34,766 bases of DNA from Flavobacteriia bacterium (GCA_016178305.1 JACOTM010000040.1:1-34766), one strand, 5' to 3'. Positions 1-7,836 are shown, numbered from the stretch's first letter. Notes: generated from the letters alone by a model not told the origin. Translations and numbers: made by a program.

Positions 1-1
1 T

Positions 2-475
2 AAAGGTTTGAAAGACATTCATGCTTATTTATTTAACGGTCTATATGATTTTGCTGGTCAAATTCGTTCAAAAAATATATCAAAAGGTGGTTTTAGATTT
101 GCAAATGCTTTGTATTTAAATGAAATTTTGGTTAAAATTGAACAAATGCCCGAAACTACATTTGAAGAAATAGTTGCCAAATATGTAGAGATGAATATTG
201 CTCATCCATTCATGGAAGGAAATGGAAGAACTATGCGTATATGGCTTGATTTACTCTTGAAAAATAAATTGAAAAAATTAGTAAACTGGCAATTTGTCGA
301 TAAATCACTTTATATACAGAGTATGGAAAGGAGTCCTATTAACGACCTAGAATTAAGAACCTTACTATATGCTAATTTAACTGATGAAATTAACAATAGA
401 GAAGTTATTTTTAAAGGAATAGAACAATCTTATTATTATGAAGGTTATCAAAAGGAAGATGACGATGAAGAATGA
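2..475 (+). CDS. Fic-domain protein (class III-like), 5' end outside window
   Basis: Fic enzymes usually transfer AMP or another nucleotide monophosphate from a nucleotide to a hydroxyl on a target protein. Numbering from a TTG at position 8, the canonical active-site motif [12 protein letters not shown] lies at residues 66-77, with catalytic His66. Near the C-terminus, SYYYEG (141-146) matches the [S/T]xxxE[G/N] inhibitory motif that class III Fic proteins carry in a C-terminal helix, with Glu145 as the expected blocking residue. The frame is open to the first base of the window and the usual N-terminal ~40 residues are missing, so the gene probably begins upstream and the TTG need not be the start. 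The very acidic tail (DDDEE) is unremarkable. No antitoxin partner is visible downstream; one could lie upstream, outside the window. Family assignment is secure; the target is unknown. Confidence 0.9.
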   Translation, partial: KGLKDIHAYLFNGLYDFAGQIRSKNISKGGFRFANALYLNEILVKIEQMPETTFEEIVAKYVEMNIAHPFMEGNGRTMRIWLDLLLKNKLKKLVNWQFVDKSLYIQSMERSPINDLELRTLLYANLTDEINNREVIFKGIEQSYYYEGYQKEDDDEE

Positions 476-938
476 TTTATTGTCTGACAAAAATTCACAA
501 ACTTCAGAATATTTTAATCTTCATTTAATGTCATCGATTCGAATATAGCTCTATAAAATATCCTTTTTATATCATCAAATTATTTTATATATTTTTTTTT
601 CTAAATGAGTATTTCATATTTCTATTCTTTATGATCTTTCTTATTTTGTTTTATAATTATATATCAATAATTCCTTAATTATTCATCAAAGTTCATCAAT
701 TATTCAAAATTCACAATCTAAAATTCATAGTTTAATTTTGTCCTATAATGGAATTGCATTATGTAAATATAGCTTTGGAAACTGGCATAAATTCAAACTT
801 TCTTTTTATTAGAAAGAGAGGAGAAAGAAAATTGATTGAGAAACTCACTATATTTGTAATAGGAATGAAGAATATATTTATTATAACTTATTTAGACCTG
901 TTTCTGATGAGACTGACCCAAAATTAAACTTGTTTTTC
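476..938. other. AT-rich intergenic region, little supported content
   Basis: This 463-bp stretch separates the Fic gene from the convergent end of the LRR/WG gene. Most of it is low-complexity AT with no convincing terminator. Exact TAnnTTTG elements occur at 733-740, 769-776 and about 851-858, but none has a well-placed TTG -33 element, and in DNA this AT-rich such matches arise by chance. The only open frame of note is the short one at 748-927, listed separately. Confidence 0.5.
748..927 (+). CDS. Possible small protein, 59 aa, unrecognised
   Basis: An ATG-initiated frame of 59 codons fills much of the intergenic gap. It begins MELHYVNIALETGINS and continues with a basic stretch (RKRGERK, about residues 23-29) followed by a hydrophobic-rich C-terminal half. 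An exact TAnnTTTG element lies just upstream (733-740), but with no TTG at the expected -33 position and little room for a leader. I recognise no family. It could be a real small protein, a relic of a larger gene, or a chance frame; its length gives little statistical weight in AT-rich DNA. Confidence 0.25.
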   Translation: MELHYVNIALETGINSNFLFIRKRGERKLIEKLTIFVIGMKNIFIITYLDLFLMRLTQN

Positions 939-3900
939 TTAGTTAAATGTGTCTTCTGTAACAATTGTATTACCTGAAATATTCACTTTTATAATCTTTT
1001 TCCCATCGATCAGGTAAAGTGTGTTTTCATTGAGGAACACAATTTCTTCATGTTCACACGGTATTTTCATTGTATCCGTCTCAAAATCGTAAACACCACA
1101 CTTACCGTTGTTTTTAACTATGGCGCAATGCAATACAACAGATTGTATATCATCAAACAATTCTTTTGAGATGATAGTCCCATCAGCATGCATTAAGCCG
1201 TATGCTGAACCGTTGATTTTGTATTTTAAAAACCGGATATCTGTTGTGCCGGCTGGTACAGGTTGCAAATCAGCGAAAGTGTGTTCCGTTTGCAATTTTC
1301 GTTTGTAGCACAATTGAAATGTATTACCCTTTTGAGCTATGAGAATAAGATCATTTGATTCGGTCATATAAATCGTATCAAAGATAGGTTCAAGTATTGT
1401 TTCATTGGAATGGATGTATCCGAACTTTCCATTGTTACGGGTAATGAAACCAGGGTGTTTCCAATCAGGAGTGATGACCCCTAAAGAAATAAGAGTGTCG
1501 AATCCTTGTGAAACCCGTTTGAGTTCGCGGTTCACCATGTAATATTTGTTTTTTGAAAAAGCTATTCCGTATCCTTTTTCACCGGTAGATCGAATCCAGT
1601 CGTATTCAAATGGAATGGAAACGGTTCCATCTTTTAAAAAGTACCCATATTTTCCAGATCCGTCCTTGAACCAATAATCTTTACACATTGTATATTCAAA
1701 AGGTTGAACTGTTGCTCCCTGGCTGTTGATCACTCCCCATTTATCTCCTTTTCCGACCAGAAAGCAATCAGATGTATCAAGTGTATACAAATGGTCGTAC
1801 TTTGTATTTCCAACAATGTTCATGGTGGAATCAAGTATATAAAACAGTTTATCTTCTCTTACGACAATCACTTTTGCTTTCACATTTTTTTTTACATCAT
1901 TGACTTTGAATGCAATTTTTTGATGTTTCAAATCGTAGAGAGCCGTGGAGGATGAATTTTGGATAATAGCAAACCCCTTATTGAATTGTATAGGTGTAAT
2001 TCGGTAATATTCAGGTCTCAACAGTATCTTTCCTTTGTCGGACGTAATGCCGTATTTTCCATTTTTGGAAGTCTTGAATTTCGTTGGGTCTTCGTTATAA
2101 AAACCGGTAACATTTAGCAGCCATTTATCTTTATTCAGATCATAAAGTAAATTCGTAAACTCGTATTTCATTGGAATGAAACCCTTATCAATAAGTTCTT
2201 TGAAAGCTGGCTGCTGGTTGAATTCCAAGGAAAAGATAGGAGGTAAAATTATTTCTCCCTTTTTATTCATGATGCCTACGTTCTGTTGAAACAACTCTTT
2301 TTGCATTTTAAAAAGAAAATACCCATTGCTCAAAGTGTCTAAAATAACAGTAGGAGGGATGTGATTTTTATTGCTTGTATAGTAATTGTTCCAGTTAGAG
2401 ATGGAGACGTCTTTTTTTCCAGAAGCATCTGAAAGATCGGGAAAGTTGATTGTATATACTTGTAATTTTTGACCTTTGAACCCATAGCATTTCTTATCTT
2501 GTGCGAACAAAACATCAAATTTTTCTTCAAAAATTATTTTCTCTCTGATCAAAGAGTAAGCTCCTGATTTTTTTCCATTTCTGAAAGTCGCATAATTTTC
2601 TTTAAGTTCTAAAATCTCGTCAAATTCTTCGGGGTATAGCTTTCCTACGCTCGTCACTAATTGCCATTTTTTATCACTATTCAGTAATTTAAAAGTCAAG
2701 TAAGGATGTTCTCCCAAAGTTTGATCGATCCATTGAATATCGAGGAATCCTGTTTCAATGACTTTTTTTCCTGTTTTATTGAGTAAATAAAACAGGTTTC
2801 CTATTTTAGCGGTGAATAAATGGTTGTCGTCTCGACTGTAAAAAAAAGTAAGTGAATCATAGCTGAAATCAGTCAAAGAATCGATTTTTCCGGTTGCAAA
2901 AAATAAAGCGTATTTATTGTTTTTCTTGACAGCATAATAAAGTGACACTAACTCTGAGAACTCGTCAAAATCAAAAGGAGCAACTTCATTCAACATGTTA
3001 TAGTCAGTTTTTAAAAAGCCATATTTTCCATTTCGTTTTGCTGGAATGATTGTGTGGTAGTTGTATTTCGGATCGATTTCATAGTCAAAAGGTAAAGTGA
3101 TTTCCCCCTTGTTGAGTTTACCACATTTCAGTTCTGTAGTTACCGCCCATTTGTACTTTTTAAGATCTAAGAAATCATAGGAAATGATCTTTTCCCCTTT
3201 CATATTTATGACTTTCCATATACCATTTTTTTGAACATAGAGACAATTTTCATCTTTGGTATTTTCGATTGTAGTGAACCATTCGTTAAATACCAATTGA
3301 TTGGAATACGTCAGGAAATTGTATAAGCTATCCTTCTGAACCTTCAATAGTTTTCTTTCCGGTTCCTTTTCGATGTTTGTGTATTCCAGAGGGATTGTAA
3401 ATGTTTTTTTTCTCAGGTCATATACCCCTGCTTTGCCATTTCTTTTACACAGCATAAGAGAATGGTCTTCATCAAGAGCCCAAATACTATTGTAAATTAC
3501 AGGAAGAATAGTATCATTCGAAGTAATGATTCCAAATATGTTGTTTTTTCGAATAAGGAAGTAATCGGGATGATTTGGAATTCTTTCGATGAAACTATAA
3601 TATAAAGGAATGACCCAACTTCTTTTGTTTAAGTCATATACTCCTGATTTAGAATCCTGACCTTTCATCTTGAGGATTACGGTATCTGACCGCAACTCCA
3701 TAATGTTATAAATTGGAGGTAAAATGATTTTTTTATTCAGATCAACAAAACCTGTCTCACTCCATGCTGGTACATTTTTAGGGGTTATCATAAAGTAGTT
3801 TTTACCTTTTACAGGTATAAAAGAGTATTTTTCTTCAGGAGTTAGTTTTAGGGGAGTGTTATTTTTTTGATTTTTGGTGGACCCAGTACTATTTATATCC

Positions 3901-5039
3901 TCAACTTTATCTATGATTTTTGGATAGTTGGATTTTGTGATAGGGCTTTCTTCCATTTCATATACGTCGTCAGATGTATTAACGTGCTCTACTTGTTCAA
4001 CAGGATAAGAAACGACAAGTTCTAAATTTTGATTAATTCTGTTTTGCTCTTCTATGGAGAAAGGATTGTTCTCGTATTGGAAGTTATGGAATCGGTTGTG
4101 AAGAATGCAATTGTTTAATTGTGTGAGTTGATTGCCGGAAATATTCAGGTTTATTAAATTGGTTGGTAGACTACATAGTTCTTCTGGTAGTTTTTGGATT
4201 TTATTGTTTGAAACATCTACTATCAATAACCTTGGAAATCCAACAAAAATAGGAGGGAAGTCGAATAGGTTGTTATTGTTCAGGATCAATTGTTGTAAAT
4301 TTTTATTACAGGCCAATGGTTTATCTAAATTCGAGATTCGGTTTTTATTAAGGTTTAAGATCTCTAGGTTGTGGAGGTAGTGAACCACTTTCGGAACTTG
4401 TTTTAGCTGATTTTCAGATAAGTCAAGTTCATGTAAATCGTGAAGCGAGGTTAATTCTTTGTTCAGCTTGGTTAGGCTAATATTAGATAATGATAAACGA
4501 TAAAGGTGTGATGCTTTGGAAATACCGTGTGGTAATTTTTTCAGCGGCATGTTTTTCAAATAGAGATTACATAGGGCGGGGAGTTCGAAGATAGCTTTAT
4601 CAACTAGGTTAACAGTACAGCCATCGATACGAAGACTCTTTATCTTTGCAAAGCATGTATGTTTCCAGTCGATAGCCGATGAAAATTGAATATTGGTCAG
4701 GTAAAGTGTTTCCAGTGATTTGAAATGGTATAAGTAATCCAATTCTTTTTCGGTGACTTCGTAATCGATAAGCTCTAGGTAAAAAACATGTTCAAGTTTA
4801 GCGAGTTGTTTTGGTAGAGGTTTTCCTTTTCCTCCTTTCAAGATCAAACGAGTCACTCGCCTAATTTTGAGAACTTCATCACTTATAGTATCGGATTCAG
4901 GACGAGATAAATCAAGCGTAAGTCCATATTCCTGGTTTGCTTGAATAGCATCTGATAATTTATAGTAATCCTGTCCGATGAGATTTTGGGATAGTAACAA
5001 TAAACTGAAACATAAATTGATTTTTGTAATATATTTCAT
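939..5039 (-). CDS. Very large secreted protein with leucine-rich repeats and WG repeats
   Basis: This 1,366-residue protein starts with a Sec signal peptide (roughly residues 1-23, hydrophobic core CFSLLLLSQNLIG), so it is exported. Residues ~60-330 carry leucine-rich repeats with recurring LxxLxLxxN spacing (for example NLEILNLNKNRISNLDKPL). A polar linker (~345-400) leads to a long array of WG beta repeats, seen as recurrent K-x-G-[KV][YFW]G plus 'V/I-x-P-x-[FY][ED]-[YF]' units to about residue 1340. WG repeats are common in secreted Bacteroidetes proteins and predicted to form beta-propeller or solenoid surfaces; no catalytic site is evident. There is no recognisable type IX secretion sorting domain at the C-terminus. 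Its GC looks a little higher than that of the arginine genes in lines I compared by eye. Function unknown; a binding or adhesion role is only a guess. Confidence 0.9.
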   Translation of the reverse strand: MKYITKINLCFSLLLLSQNLIGQDYYKLSDAIQANQEYGLTLDLSRPESDTISDEVLKIRRVTRLILKGGKGKPLPKQLAKLEHVFYLELIDYEVTEKELDYLYHFKSLETLYLTNIQFSSAIDWKHTCFAKIKSLRIDGCTVNLVDKAIFELPALCNLYLKNMPLKKLPHGISKASHLYRLSLSNISLTKLNKELTSLHDLHELDLSENQLKQVPKVVHYLHNLEILNLNKNRISNLDKPLACNKNLQQLILNNNNLFDFPPIFVGFPRLLIVDVSNNKIQKLPEELCSLPTNLINLNISGNQLTQLNNCILHNRFHNFQYENNPFSIEEQNRINQNLELVVSYPVEQVEHVNTSDDVYEMEESPITKSNYPKIIDKVEDINSTGSTKNQKNNTPLKLTPEEKYSFIPVKGKNYFMITPKNVPAWSETGFVDLNKKIILPPIYNIMELRSDTVILKMKGQDSKSGVYDLNKRSWVIPLYYSFIERIPNHPDYFLIRKNNIFGIITSNDTILPVIYNSIWALDEDHSLMLCKRNGKAGVYDLRKKTFTIPLEYTNIEKEPERKLLKVQKDSLYNFLTYSNQLVFNEWFTTIENTKDENCLYVQKNGIWKVINMKGEKIISYDFLDLKKYKWAVTTELKCGKLNKGEITLPFDYEIDPKYNYHTIIPAKRNGKYGFLKTDYNMLNEVAPFDFDEFSELVSLYYAVKKNNKYALFFATGKIDSLTDFSYDSLTFFYSRDDNHLFTAKIGNLFYLLNKTGKKVIETGFLDIQWIDQTLGEHPYLTFKLLNSDKKWQLVTSVGKLYPEEFDEILELKENYATFRNGKKSGAYSLIREKIIFEEKFDVLFAQDKKCYGFKGQKLQVYTINFPDLSDASGKKDVSISNWNNYYTSNKNHIPPTVILDTLSNGYFLFKMQKELFQQNVGIMNKKGEIILPPIFSLEFNQQPAFKELIDKGFIPMKYEFTNLLYDLNKDKWLLNVTGFYNEDPTKFKTSKNGKYGITSDKGKILLRPEYYRITPIQFNKGFAIIQNSSSTALYDLKHQKIAFKVNDVKKNVKAKVIVVREDKLFYILDSTMNIVGNTKYDHLYTLDTSDCFLVGKGDKWGVINSQGATVQPFEYTMCKDYWFKDGSGKYGYFLKDGTVSIPFEYDWIRSTGEKGYGIAFSKNKYYMVNRELKRVSQGFDTLISLGVITPDWKHPGFITRNNGKFGYIHSNETILEPIFDTIYMTESNDLILIAQKGNTFQLCYKRKLQTEHTFADLQPVPAGTTDIRFLKYKINGSAYGLMHADGTIISKELFDDIQSVVLHCAIVKNNGKCGVYDFETDTMKIPCEHEEIVFLNENTLYLIDGKKIIKVNISGNTIVTEDTFN

Positions 5040-5058
5040 TTGATATGCTTTTGTAAAG

Positions 5059-5092
5059 CAAAGATAATAAAATAGTCCTTATTCTTATTCAA
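5059..5092 (-). promoter_or_regulatory. Bacteroidetes-type promoter for the LRR/WG gene
   Basis: On the minus strand an exact TAnnTTTG element (TATCTTTG, complement of 5059-5066) is preceded 23 bp upstream by a TTG (complement of 5090-5092). This fits the flavobacterial consensus TTG-N17-23-TAnnTTTG. The implied start lies about a dozen bases before the ATG at 5039. The match is by pattern only. Confidence 0.55.
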
Positions 5093-5195
5093 ATATGGCA
5101 TTTGTAAGGCTTTTGAAATAGGATTAAATCATTTAGTTCAATCTTAAAAGTTAAAGAAAATTATTTTGAATAATAAATTTATAAATTCTATTTAA

Positions 5196-5396
5196 CATAA
5201 CAAAGTTGTAATTTCAATTTCAAAAACATTTTACTTAGAATTCCCTAAAAATAATCAATCAAAAGTTCGAAACAAAATTCTATGGTTTTACGAAGAACTC
5301 AATTGTGCGTCGGCAAAAAAAAGAAAGTTTGAATTTACGCCAGATGTATTGATGAGCGTTGGAAATTTATACAAAAAGTTTTTAGAAACAATTTAG
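5196..5396 (+). pseudogene. Possible gene remnant (C-terminal fragment), unrecognised
   Basis: An open frame that follows a stop at 5193-5195 and ends in TAG at 5394-5396 encodes a protein-like sequence including ILWFYEELNCASAKKRKF and FTPDVLMSVGNLYKKFLETI. Its composition resembles a genuine C-terminus more than the AT-rich DNA around it, but it has no start codon in its first half (the only in-frame ATG is late). I do not recognise the family. It may be the leftover 3' end of a gene lost by deletion, or chance. Confidence 0.3.
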
Positions 5397-5512
5397 AAGC
5401 GTTGGCTCCCGAAGATCGGGACAGGCTGTGTGGCTATTTTATATAACGTCTAATTATAAGATAAATTCTCCCGAAGCAAAAACTTATTGCATTATAGGAT
5501 CAAATATTCAAT

Positions 5513-5540
5513 TTGTCTTATAATTAATATTCTGTTCATA
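5513..5540 (+). other. attL: dif-like Xer site with divergent XerD arm
   Basis: Read as a 28-bp Xer site, the XerC arm is TTGTCTTATAA (5513-5523), the central region TTAATA (5524-5529) and the XerD arm TTCTGTTCATA (5530-5540). The XerC arm and centre are identical to the right-hand site; the XerD arm matches it at 7 of 11 positions. If exchange happened inside the shared 20 bp, this XerD arm came from the incoming element. Confidence 0.75.
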
Positions 5541-5571
5541 ATTAATTATTTATACCATTAATACCGCGATT

Positions 5572-5883
5572 ATGAATCATTACACCGCAGTTAATACAAT
5601 TAAGTATTATGACATCAGCTATCCATTACCAACCAAAGTACACATTAACATAAAATTTCCCGCTAACGACATGTATCGTTTGTTATTTTATCTAGAAAAA
5701 GAGTTTGGTTTTGATGCTTCGAACATTATCGAGATTCAAGAGTTTGAATTTATTAAAAGCGATGGACGTACCCGAATGACTTTTAAATTAACACGTATGT
5801 ACACAGGTTACGACTTAAAAAATTATGTTAAGTTGTATAAGCATTCTAGAAAAGCAATTGTTAGAAAATCGCTAACACTATAA
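5572..5883 (+). CDS. Element early protein, 103 aa, unrecognised
   Basis: This is the first gene of the element, 32 bp inside the left attachment site. It encodes a mixed alpha/beta soluble protein with no signal peptide or membrane segment, a basic C-terminus (KHSRKAIVRKS, about 90-100) and a central acidic segment (EIQEFEFIKSD). I recognise no domain. Its place before the replication gene suggests a role in early replication or regulation, by position only. In the excised circle it would lie about 100 nt downstream of the promoter at 12141-12172. The start context (AT-rich, no Shine-Dalgarno) is typical of the phylum. Confidence 0.7.
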   Translation: MNHYTAVNTIKYYDISYPLPTKVHINIKFPANDMYRLLFYLEKEFGFDASNIIEIQEFEFIKSDGRTRMTFKLTRMYTGYDLKNYVKLYKHSRKAIVRKSLTL

Positions 5884-5916
5884 AAAAACGATTACACCAC
5901 AGTAAAATACACCACA

Positions 5917-6156
5917 ATGAAAGCAGAGTTTAACAATGGGACTTACTCAAAAAAATGTCCTTACACAAAAAACACGGTCGGTTCTGTTTTATGTACAGGC
6001 AAAAAAGATGAAAATGTGAAAATTCATCCGTGTAAACACATGATTGATTTTTTTGAAAAAGAAACTTTTATCCCTGTACTCGACAAAAGTTATTCTATTG
6101 TTCAAGATGTTTCTTGCAGAATGGAATCAGTTTCACAATTAGAGTTTCAGTTTTAG
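5917..6156 (+). CDS. Element small Cys/His-containing protein, 79 aa
   Basis: This short soluble protein follows the previous gene after 33 bp. It has Cys and His residues clustered in its first half (C14, C26, then HPCKH around 37-41) and one late Cys (about C67), a pattern that could bind zinc though it matches no standard finger that I can name. There is no membrane segment. Its stop codon lies within a hairpin (6154-6175). It is probably an early gene of the element with unknown function. Confidence 0.65.
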   Translation: MKAEFNNGTYSKKCPYTKNTVGSVLCTGKKDENVKIHPCKHMIDFFEKETFIPVLDKSYSIVQDVSCRMESVSQLEFQF

Positions 6157-6175
6157 CGGTTAAGTATAACCGCTA
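6154..6175 (+). repeat. Hairpin: 9-bp stem, 4-nt loop
   Basis: TAGCGGTTA (6154-6162) pairs perfectly with TAACCGCTA (6167-6175) around an AGTA loop. The stem includes the TAG stop of the preceding gene. No U-tract follows on either strand, so it is not a standard terminator. It is the first of three hairpins between this gene and rep. Confidence 0.75.
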
Positions 6176-6361
6176 TCAAGAATCCAAAAAGAGAAATTAA
6201 AACACAGTAAAACAAATAGTTAATGAAAACATAAAAAAAATAGAGTAGTGGTTAAAAAAAATGTCCGTGCAATCAACACGGACATCAAACCACCACAGTT
6301 TCAGCGAGAATGTTCGGGCGAACAATTCTCATAACATAATTTAAGAGCAAATCAGAAATAT
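6176..6361 (+). other. Candidate replication origin region upstream of rep
   Basis: The gap before the initiator gene carries two further strong hairpins: ATGTCCGTG (6261-6269) with CACGGACAT (6277-6285), 7-nt loop, preceded by a run of eight A; and GAGAAT-GTTC (6306-6315) with GAAC-ATTCTC (6320-6330), GGGC loop and one bulged A. Rolling-circle initiators nick in or next to such hairpins, often close to their own gene. The precise nick site cannot be named from sequence alone. Confidence 0.5.
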
Positions 6362-7495
6362 ATGTCTAGAGCAAATATAGATAAAAATCAATTTAGAAAT
6401 CAATCAAAGCTTTTAATTACGCTTGATTGGTTAACATTTAACGTTCTTGATACGTTTCAATATTTAACGTTTGACGAGAATAACCACTATACACACGAAA
6501 ATTTTGTTTTGGAATTGATACCAAATCAACGAACAAAAAATTTTGATAAGTGTATGAATGTTTATTATCATGGCGAATTTGTAATGGTGGTTACTTGCCA
6601 AAGTAACAGCGAACTAATTTTGAAAGGTCGCGCACACGTTAAAATCGAAAACCATTTATTTTACAGCGATACAGCCAAAGAAGTATTTGAAGCTTTCAAA
6701 GAAGCGTTTAACATTAATAGTCTTAAAATCAGTCGCGTTGATATAGCTTGCGACGGTGTTTATTTACATAATTTTTTAAATCAATTTTTATATGGTAAGA
6801 ACTGCACAATTAATCACGTTAATATTGGGCGTGTGCGCGACCTCGATAATATTACTCCTATTCTCCCTAATCGGGAAGACATTAAAAACAATCAATTTTC
6901 TAACTATTATATCGGTAATTTGGGCAATAAATCTGTCGGCTCGAGTAGGTCGAACAAATTCGCGCGATACTACAATAAATCAAGAGAGTTAAAAAGCCAC
7001 GGAAAAAAAGAATACATTGAAAACTACTACAAAATCAATGGTTTTGAAGGAGAAGTATTCAGATATGAAATTCAACTGAACGCAACAGCAATTAGCGAAA
7101 TCATGGAGTTAAAATATCATGAAATATTTGACAAACAAGTAATTGAAAAAATATTTAGAACCTCAAACGAGCAATTTTTTGAATTTTATTACAAAACAGA
7201 TAAAAAGGTTTCACGCTGTCCAAGGGTAGAAATGTTTGAGGGAATAGGAGAGGGCAAATTTCAGAAAATCAAAAGAAAAGTAAAAAGAACGTTAAAAACT
7301 GTTCAAATCGCAATCAAAAGATTATACCACGAAATAAGAGTGGGAGCAATCGAAATAATAGAAGAACAAATAAACATCGATGATACAATCGAATTACTAC
7401 TACAACGTTTCAATCTTCGTGAATGGTACGAAACAAAGTTTCCTTATTGGGATTACGAAATAAAAAAAGAAAAAATAAAGTTTAATTTAATATAA
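6362..7495 (+). CDS. Rolling-circle replication initiator (Rep_trans / phage RepI-like)
   Basis: This 377-aa protein is the element's likely replication initiator. Its blocks match the replication initiation factor family (PF02486-type) found in RCR plasmids and small ssDNA phages: a 'DWLTF' strand near residues 22-26, SRVDIACD (124-131) as the acidic metal-binding strand, YYIGNLGNKS (182-191) leading into ARYYNKSREL (201-210), whose tyrosines are candidates for the nicking residue, and FRYEIQLN (233-240) as the R-x-E strand. Such enzymes cut one strand at the origin, stay linked through Tyr and restart synthesis from the free 3' end. The C-terminal ~100 residues are basic and helical (KIKRKVKRTLK) and look DNA-binding. 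Length is normal for the family. Adjacent hairpins at 6261-6330 fit an origin. Family call is from motifs only; the catalytic Tyr is not proven. Confidence 0.8.
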   Translation: MSRANIDKNQFRNQSKLLITLDWLTFNVLDTFQYLTFDENNHYTHENFVLELIPNQRTKNFDKCMNVYYHGEFVMVVTCQSNSELILKGRAHVKIENHLFYSDTAKEVFEAFKEAFNINSLKISRVDIACDGVYLHNFLNQFLYGKNCTINHVNIGRVRDLDNITPILPNREDIKNNQFSNYYIGNLGNKSVGSSRSNKFARYYNKSRELKSHGKKEYIENYYKINGFEGEVFRYEIQLNATAISEIMELKYHEIFDKQVIEKIFRTSNEQFFEFYYKTDKKVSRCPRVEMFEGIGEGKFQKIKRKVKRTLKTVQIAIKRLYHEIRVGAIEIIEEQINIDDTIELLLQRFNLREWYETKFPYWDYEIKKEKIKFNLI

Positions 7496-7502
7496 AAAAA
7501 TC

Positions 7503-7670
7503 ATGTTCAAAAGTCAAATTATCGAGCAATTAGAAATCTCAAAATCAACATTCTGTAGAAGAATTAAAATTTTATGTCAAGACGAAGATACACCTTTCAA
7601 GTACGAACGAATAAGAACAATGAAGTTTATCCCCTTAAGGTTCGCAAATTACATTTTAGAGAATTTATAA
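7503..7670 (+). CDS. Tiny helix-turn-helix protein, 55 aa
   Basis: A 55-aa frame starts 7 bp after rep. Residues ~6-24 (IIEQLEISKSTFCRRIKIL) have the spacing and residue types of a helix-turn-helix, with a short hydrophobic helix, a turn before SKSTF and a basic recognition-like helix. It has no other domain and would bind DNA as a small regulator or replication accessory. It is the only regulator-like protein in the element. The 15-bp sequence TGTTCAAAAGTCAAA overlaps its start codon (7504-7518) and recurs at 7720-7734 upstream of the capsid gene, which would suit autoregulation. Function is inferred from these patterns. Confidence 0.6.
   Translation: MFKSQIIEQLEISKSTFCRRIKILCQDEDTPFKYERIRTMKFIPLRFANYILENL
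7504..7518 (+). repeat. 15-bp direct repeat, copy 1
   Basis: TGTTCAAAAGTCAAA, identical to 7720-7734. This copy starts inside the ATG of the small HTH gene. Confidence 0.8.
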
Positions 7671-7682
7671 GAGCATAAAAAA

Positions 7683-7710
7683 AACCGCCTATTCGCGAGC
7701 ATAGGCGGTT
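7683..7710 (-). terminator. 10-bp-stem hairpin, terminator-like on the minus strand
   Basis: AACCGCCTAT (7683-7692) pairs with ATAGGCGGTT (7701-7710) around an 8-nt loop. A run of eight A (7677-7684) lies on its left, so a factor-independent terminator shape with a U-tract exists only for minus-strand transcripts. All genes here are on the plus strand. It may block antisense transcription or act as folded ssDNA. Confidence 0.65.
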
Positions 7711-7751
7711 ACGTTAAAGTGTTCAAAAGTCAAAGAAAACTGCTTTAACGT
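7711..7751 (+). repeat. Inverted repeat upstream of capsid gene, enclosing 15-bp repeat copy 2
   Basis: ACGTTAAAG (7711-7719) and CTTTAACGT (7743-7751) form a 9-bp stem. The 23-nt loop contains TGTTCAAAAGTCAAA (7720-7734), the second copy of the direct repeat at 7504-7518. This arrangement suggests a regulatory or origin element controlling the late genes. Confidence 0.6.
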
Positions 7752-7836
7752 TTCAATGGTATCAAATCAAACCACGTGCCAATTATCAATTAGAAATATT
7801 TGTACCCATAAGTTAAACAAAAAAAAGTACAAAAAA

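Larger units (their letters stand above)
5040..5511. other. Non-coding flank with a degraded coding stretch
   Basis: This chromosomal stretch between the LRR/WG promoter and the element's left boundary holds no intact gene. At 5196-5396 there is a plus-strand frame of 66 codons without an early start codon, listed separately. A short GC-rich hairpin, CTCCCGA-AGA-TCGGGA-like, sits at about 5407-5420 with no U-tract. The remainder is AT-rich. Confidence 0.5.

Noticed and set aside
733-858. Three exact TAnnTTTG elements upstream of 939.
   Set aside because: None has a TTG at the proper distance and no convincing gene follows.
1108-4380. Several plus-strand and minus-strand frames inside the LRR/WG gene.
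   Set aside because: All lie inside a confident 1,366-codon gene and look like shadows.
939-5039. Type IX secretion sorting domain at the C-terminus of the LRR/WG protein.
   Set aside because: The C-terminus ends in ordinary WG-type sequence without the conserved sorting motifs.
5451-5461. TAATTATAAGA, an inverted copy of part of the att core (TCTTATAATTA at 5517-5527).
   Set aside because: Eleven bases of pure AT-type sequence in AT-rich DNA; no matching Xer arms around it.
7756-7836. Upstream ATG giving a 27-residue longer capsid protein.
   Set aside because: The extension is low-complexity, overlaps the inverted-repeat region and has poor coding character; ATG 7837 is better placed.
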